Notes under the pieces: generated by a model
Seen by the model: the letters and a program-made list of their open reading frames with translations, nothing else
Database searches by the model: none
Told to the model about the DNA's origin: nothing
Translations under genes and position numbers: made by a program
Assembly: GCF_015352985.1 (NCBI RefSeq)
Contig: NZ_JACYXF010000005.1
Location: 62,001-126,000, forward strand
DNA from: Noviherbaspirillum malthae
Lineage (GTDB): Bacteria; Pseudomonadota; Gammaproteobacteria; Burkholderiales; Burkholderiaceae_D
Length of the DNA stretch: 64,000 bases
Direction: 5' to 3'
Part shown: positions 60,398 to 64,000 of the stretch, in pieces
Layout of the letters: each line of letters begins with the position of its first letter
Position numbering within the stretch: the stretch's first letter is position 1

Positions 60398-60715
60398 GCG
60401 CAAGCTGGTAACAAGACGTAACCGCCCACCCGGCTATTTCAAATTCCCCGCAAACCCGCATGAAATGAGGCTTTCGCCCGATTCTTCATGTGCATTTTCC
60501 ATTCCCTCCAGCAATTTTTATTCCAAGCAGTAACAAAGTGTTAGCCGGTTTGTAGGAATAATCTGATACAGGCGCCTTGTGTACCGACATTGCTAATCAT
60601 CCTCTCGCTGATTTCCGAGAATCAGTTGAATGGACATAATCTCAACCACTGATTGCGACGTCGCAAACAAATTGCGGCGAAGAATAACCACCAATTATTT
60701 GAAAAAGGTACAGCA
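60398..60715. promoter_or_regulatory. Regulatory region upstream of the Crp/Fnr-type gene
   Basis: This 318-base gap has no convincing gene. Two dyads stand out: CTGATT-TCCGAG-AATCAG (60608-60625) and a perfect palindrome TTGCGACGTCGCAA (60653-60666), the latter 50 bases before the ATG. The first is not a canonical FNR box because the half-site spacing is too large. A CATAAT (60635-60640) could be a -10 element. The sites may serve autoregulation. Confidence 0.45.
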
Positions 60716-61576
60716 ATGTTGACTTCGCACATGACCGACGTACGTTCCAACGGCATCTCCCTGGCAACACCTTCCCCGTCCGGCGCCGCATGGCAGCGTC
60801 AGGCGAAACTGTGGTCCAGCCTGAAAGAAGTGTGCGACTTGCTGCGCATTTCGGCGCGCATCACCAACGACGATTTCCAGTTCCAGCACATGCAGTTCAA
60901 GGCCGGCCAGCGCATCCACACCATCGGCCAGCCGTTCGACATGCTCTACATCGTCAACTCCGGCTTCCTGAAGACCGTGATGATCGACGAACTCGGCAAT
61001 GAACAGGTGCTGGGCTTCCCGATGAAGGGCGACATGTTCGGCATCGACGGCATCCACCGCAAGCAGTACTCGACCGAAACCGTGGCGCTGACCAACTGCG
61101 ACGTGATCCTGGTTCCGTTCAAGATCTTCTCCACCCTGGGCCGTACCCACGCCGAACTCGAAGCCGCGATCTACGGCGTGATGAGCCGCGAACTGGTGCG
61201 CGAGCAGGGCATGATCGGTACGCTGGGTTCGCTCAGCGCCGAAGCCCGCGTGGCACGCTTCCTGGTCTTCCTGTCCGAGCGCTTCGCCGAAATGGGTTAC
61301 TCCGGCTCGCAATTCAACTTGCGCATGACACGCCAGGAAATCGGCAACTATCTCGGCCTGACGCTCGAGACTGTCAGCCGCACGTTCTCGGCATTCAACG
61401 CGATCGGCATGATCTCGGTCGACCAGCGCGCCATCGTGATCCACGACCTGCAGTCGCTGCGCACACTGCGCCGCCTGCCGCCGTCCCGCGTCCGCGCCAA
61501 GGCAGACAGCGCCAAGAAACGCGCCGAAGCCGCCGCTGCAGCCGCAGCCACCACTCAGCCGATGGCTGCAGCCTAA
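60716..61576 (+). CDS. Crp/Fnr-family transcriptional regulator
   Basis: From the ATG at 60716 (AAGG site) the product is 286 residues. The cyclic-nucleotide-type beta-roll spans about 60-150 (FKAGQRIHTIGQPFDMLYIV, GFPMKGDMFGIDGI) and the winged helix about 205-245 (RMTRQEIGNYLGLTLETVSR). The cysteine cluster that holds the oxygen-sensing iron-sulfur centre in FNR is absent from the N-terminus, which has a single Cys, so it is not a classic oxygen sensor. The C-terminal tail (about 255-286) is Lys/Ala-rich. An Ala run and the tail vary readily between strains in such proteins. Confidence 0.9.
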   Translation: MLTSHMTDVRSNGISLATPSPSGAAWQRQAKLWSSLKEVCDLLRISARITNDDFQFQHMQFKAGQRIHTIGQPFDMLYIVNSGFLKTVMIDELGNEQVLGFPMKGDMFGIDGIHRKQYSTETVALTNCDVILVPFKIFSTLGRTHAELEAAIYGVMSRELVREQGMIGTLGSLSAEARVARFLVFLSERFAEMGYSGSQFNLRMTRQEIGNYLGLTLETVSRTFSAFNAIGMISVDQRAIVIHDLQSLRTLRRLPPSRVRAKADSAKKRAEAAAAAAATTQPMAAA

Positions 61577-61588
61577 GCATTCAGGCCG

Positions 61589-62620
61589 CTAGGCGTCGCC
61601 GGCCAGTCCATGGACCAGCGGTTGCCCTTCCCCCAGCAGGGGCAAGGGCACCGCGGCCGGCTCCGCAGCCTTCGGCTGTATTTTCCCTAGCATCTTCGAG
61701 CAGCGCCCCACGCCGTTCTGCAAGCCGTCGCAGGTTGCAAACAGCTCGGCGACCCATTCCACGAACACCCTCACCTTCGCCGACAGATGCCTGTTCTGCG
61801 GGTACACCACATGCAGAGGCACCGGGTCGACGCACCAGTCGTCCAGCACCAGTTCCAGTTCGCCTGAAGCCAGCATGGGCTGAATCGCAAACAGGGAAGC
61901 CTGCGCAATGCCAAGTCCCGACAGGCTGGCTTCCATATACGCATCGGCATCGTTGACGGCGACGCGTCCGGGCACACGGATCTGTATCCGCTCGCCTTCG
62001 CGGCCGAAATCCCACTCGTAGATCTTGCCCGTCTTCGCCGAAAAATAATTGATGCAGCGGTGCTGCATCAGGTCATTGGGATGCTGGGGGCGGCCATGCC
62101 TGGACAAATAAGACGGCGCCGCGCAGGTGACGAAATGCAGCATGCCAACCCGGCGCGCGATCAGGCTGGAGTCGGCCAGCACGCCGCCGCGCAGCGCGCA
62201 GTCGATGCCTTCCTCGATCAGATCGACAAGCCGGTCGCCGCAGCCGATTTCCAGCTCGATTTCCGGATAGCGCTCGAAGAATTGCGGCAGGGCAGGAATG
62301 ATCACATGGCGTCCGATGCCGGTAGGCACGTCGACCCGAAGCCGTCCGCTGGGACTGGCCCGGTTGCGGGACAAGGATTCTTCCGCATCGCGCACGTCCG
62401 CCAGAATGCTCAGGCAGCGCTCATAATAGGCGGCGCCGTCGGCGGTCACGCTCACATGCCGCGTGGTGCGGTTGAGCAGCTTGACCGCAAGCTCGGTTTC
62501 CAGGTTGCGGATCAGCGTCGACACCGTCGCTTTCGGCAGCTGCATGTTTTCCGCTGCGCGCGTGAAGCCGCCGGCATCGACGACCTGCACAAAGACTTCC
62601 ATTGCCTGCAATTTGTCCAT
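61589..62620 (-). CDS. LysR-family regulator with extended C-terminus
   Basis: The ATG at 62620 follows a GGGAG site, giving 343 residues. The winged helix is at about 18-37 (GGFTRAAENMQLPKATVSTL) and the effector domain ends near residue 300. The last 40 residues (from about 304, CDGLQNGVGRCSKMLGKIQP onward) form an extra, Pro/Leu-rich tail not usual for LysR proteins. It is divergent from the alpha/beta-hydrolase-like gene and the RND adaptor gene, which it may control. Confidence 0.88.
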   Translation of the reverse strand: MDKLQAMEVFVQVVDAGGFTRAAENMQLPKATVSTLIRNLETELAVKLLNRTTRHVSVTADGAAYYERCLSILADVRDAEESLSRNRASPSGRLRVDVPTGIGRHVIIPALPQFFERYPEIELEIGCGDRLVDLIEEGIDCALRGGVLADSSLIARRVGMLHFVTCAAPSYLSRHGRPQHPNDLMQHRCINYFSAKTGKIYEWDFGREGERIQIRVPGRVAVNDADAYMEASLSGLGIAQASLFAIQPMLASGELELVLDDWCVDPVPLHVVYPQNRHLSAKVRVFVEWVAELFATCDGLQNGVGRCSKMLGKIQPKAAEPAAVPLPLLGEGQPLVHGLAGDA

Positions 62621-62726
62621 GGGGATCTCCCTCAAAACCAATGAACGCAGGAAACAGCCTTTTGGGTAGCTCCCGCCGAAACAGCAATGTAACTCATCTT
62701 CGGCAAGCGCTAAAAGCACGACGTAT

Positions 62727-62744
62727 TGTTCAGGAAGCCGAACA
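62727..62744. promoter_or_regulatory. Inverted repeat in the LysR/hydrolase divergent region
   Basis: TGTTC-N8-GAACA at 62727-62744 is a dyad about midway between the LysR start and the hydrolase-like gene. It is a candidate LysR binding site, though it is longer than the T-N11-A core. Confidence 0.35.
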
Positions 62745-62834
62745 GTCAATTCGCTGCACTGCTATTTATCCAGTTTGAAGAACAACGCTATAGTGCGGCC
62801 CATGATGGATCATTGAATGGCATGAGTCGATACC

Positions 62835-63692
62835 ATGGGTGTGCAACGAGCTGAACTTCCGCCGGACCTGGATGCGCTGGCCGCGCAGGTAAAAGTGCGC
62901 CGGCAGCCGGTCAAGGGCGCGCAGCGCGAGCTTGCGTCGCTGCTCTTCCAGCCGCCGGCTGCCGCCGAAGGGCTCATCGTGTATTTCCCGGGCGGCGGTT
63001 TCATCGCCGATGAGCTGGAAATGTGCGAACTGTTCTGCCGCGTGCTCGCGGCGCGCACCAGGCTTGCCGTTCTGGCATCGAGCTATACGCTGGCGACCGA
63101 GCAGCCCTTTCCCGCCGCAGCCGAAGATGCGCATGCGGTGCTGTCCTGGGCCGGCCGTTATTGCAAGCGCAAGGGATGGACCGCCGCCCGCCTGATCGTG
63201 GCCGGCCTGGAAGCCGGCGGCAACCTGGCCGCCGTCTCGGCCCTGATGGCGCGCGACCGCGGCGGTCCTGCGCTGGCAGCGCAGATCCTGATGATGCCCA
63301 TGCTTGACCCCGGCCTGACCACCTGTTCGATGCGCACCGTTGCCGCAAGAAACGGCGGCGTCCGGGCCGCCAATGCCTGCGCCGCATCCTATCGCGATTA
63401 CCTGCCGCATGCGGTCGACCGCGTGCATCCGTATGCGTCGCCGCTGCAGTCGAGCCGCATGAAGCACCTGCCTCCAGCACTGATCCTGTCGGCCGACGAC
63501 GATCCGCTGCGCGACGAGGCCGAGCATTACGGCGCCAAGCTGATCGCCGCCGGCGTACCGACGACCGTGCGCCGGCTTGCGCCGATCGCGCTCGATGATC
63601 CGAATGCCCGATGTAGCTGTGCGCGCAAGGAAAGCGCGCTGCATGAAGTGGAAACCTTCATCGCCGGACTCCGGCCCGACCCAGCCTCCTGA
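62835..63692 (+). CDS. Alpha/beta-hydrolase fold-3 protein lacking the catalytic serine
   Basis: The 285-residue protein follows the hormone-sensitive-lipase-like (fold-3) layout: a YFPGGGF oxyanion motif in place of HGGG, and an acid segment SADDDPLRDEAEHYG. The nucleophile elbow, normally GDSAGG, reads GLEAGG with Glu126 at the serine position, and no clear catalytic histidine follows. The fold is kept but ester hydrolysis by the usual mechanism is unlikely. It may be a binding or scaffold protein. It precedes an RND efflux adaptor gene by 112 bases on the same strand. Confidence 0.82.
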   Translation: MGVQRAELPPDLDALAAQVKVRRQPVKGAQRELASLLFQPPAAAEGLIVYFPGGGFIADELEMCELFCRVLAARTRLAVLASSYTLATEQPFPAAAEDAHAVLSWAGRYCKRKGWTAARLIVAGLEAGGNLAAVSALMARDRGGPALAAQILMMPMLDPGLTTCSMRTVAARNGGVRAANACAASYRDYLPHAVDRVHPYASPLQSSRMKHLPPALILSADDDPLRDEAEHYGAKLIAAGVPTTVRRLAPIALDDPNARCSCARKESALHEVETFIAGLRPDPAS

Positions 63693-63804
63693 TAGATAGC
63701 TTGATCGATCGAGCGCTTGACCCTCCCACTGCGGGAGGCCGGATACTCGTCGCCGAATTGCCGAATTGCCGAATCACCACATTGTCAGTCCAAGGAACAA
63801 GAAC

Positions 63805-64000
63805 ATGAAAAATATTGCCAACTCGACCACACTGCGCCATCTGCCTGCGGCGCTCGCCCTGAGCGCCGCCGCATTCATCCTGTCCGGTTGCGGACAGCCA
63901 TCCGCCCAAGAGGCGCCCAAGCCTGCGGGCGGCCCGCCGATTTCGGCTGCCGAAGTCCTCGAAAAACAGGTCGTCGAAACCCAGGAGTTTTCGGGGCGGC
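63805..64000 (+). CDS. RND efflux periplasmic adaptor, N-terminal part (truncated by window)
   Basis: The ATG at 63805 has an AAGGAA site; 65 residues are visible before the window ends. A lipoprotein signal (LSGC, Cys29) precedes QPSAQEAPKPAGGPPISAAE and EKQVVETQEFSG, the typical start of AcrA/MexA-type membrane fusion proteins. The inner-membrane pump gene should follow outside the window. Its proximity to a LysR regulator suggests inducible drug or solvent efflux. Confidence 0.82.
   Translation, partial: MKNIANSTTLRHLPAALALSAAAFILSGCGQPSAQEAPKPAGGPPISAAEVLEKQVVETQEFSGR

Noticed and set aside
60608..60625. CTGATT-N6-AATCAG read as an FNR box
   Set aside because: The FNR consensus is TTGAT-N4-ATCAA; here the half-sites are spaced too widely, so I describe it only as a dyad.

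Overview
The window is a 64 kb stretch of GC-rich chromosome with dense, mostly intact genes on both strands. I see no rRNA, tRNA, CRISPR array, phage or insertion sequence. The content suggests a free-living betaproteobacterium of the Burkholderiales, most likely Oxalobacteraceae (Herbaspirillum, Noviherbaspirillum or Massilia type). This rests on the adjacent cphA'/cphA pair with its dedicated ABC transporter and DUF1854 protein, the single-chain indolepyruvate ferredoxin oxidoreductase, LpxO, many LysR regulators and PAS-GGDEF proteins, and a general porin. The taxonomic call is inference from gene content.

Layout. 0-12.4 kb holds housekeeping and envelope genes: the tail of an indolepyruvate ferredoxin oxidoreductase, rarD, ettA, a DUF4198 protein, a methyltransferase, a PQ-loop protein, an orphan periplasmic binding protein, lpxO, a lipoprotein Cu/Zn superoxide dismutase, a small molybdopterin-type protein and a large PAS-GGDEF-EAL protein. 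12.4-20.7 kb is mostly minus strand: a coupled SRPBCC protein/zinc alcohol dehydrogenase pair, a membrane-anchored protein, an ABM monooxygenase, topoisomerase IB with a Lys/Ala tail, a DUF924 protein, a histidine kinase with an ethylene-receptor-like sensor, and DAHP synthase. 20.8-32.2 kb has a di-/tri-heme cytochrome c pair, a DEDDh exonuclease, a Gln-rich secreted protein, a PanE-like reductase, a LysR/SDR divergent pair, a PAS-PAS-GGDEF protein, an AI-2E exporter and an Old Yellow Enzyme.

32.4-36.2 kb is the most intriguing part. A LysR regulator is divergent from a compact operon made of a 16-codon ORF with its own Shine-Dalgarno, a very stable UUCG-capped hairpin, a metalloenzyme of the M29/NicX type, AzlC, AzlD and a GFA zinc protein. 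A good LysR-type box (33390-33404) lies between the two arms. This looks like a tiny-peptide gene or leader coupled to a modifying or degrading enzyme and an amino-acid exporter.

37.5-41.6 kb encodes a porin, binding protein, ATPase and permease, all on the minus strand, forming an NMT1/SsuA-type uptake system. 42-50.4 kb carries a Tim44-domain protein, a LigD without its ligase domain, DUF1294, a TetR/metal-dependent hydrolase divergent pair with GGTAC operator repeats, YkvA, an EamA transporter, hemerythrin and an aldose dehydrogenase. 50.7-58.6 kb is the cyanophycin locus: cphA and cphA' on the minus strand, divergent from a zinc-ribbon ABC transporter and DUF1854. 58.6-64 kb has UspA, glutathione peroxidase, a stand-alone receiver, a Crp/Fnr regulator without the iron-sulfur cysteines, and a LysR regulator divergent from an alpha/beta-hydrolase pseudoenzyme and the start of an RND efflux adaptor.

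Non-coding features include several clear intrinsic terminators and a family of hairpin repeats (cores near 39.2, 39.3, 50.45 and 50.6 kb).
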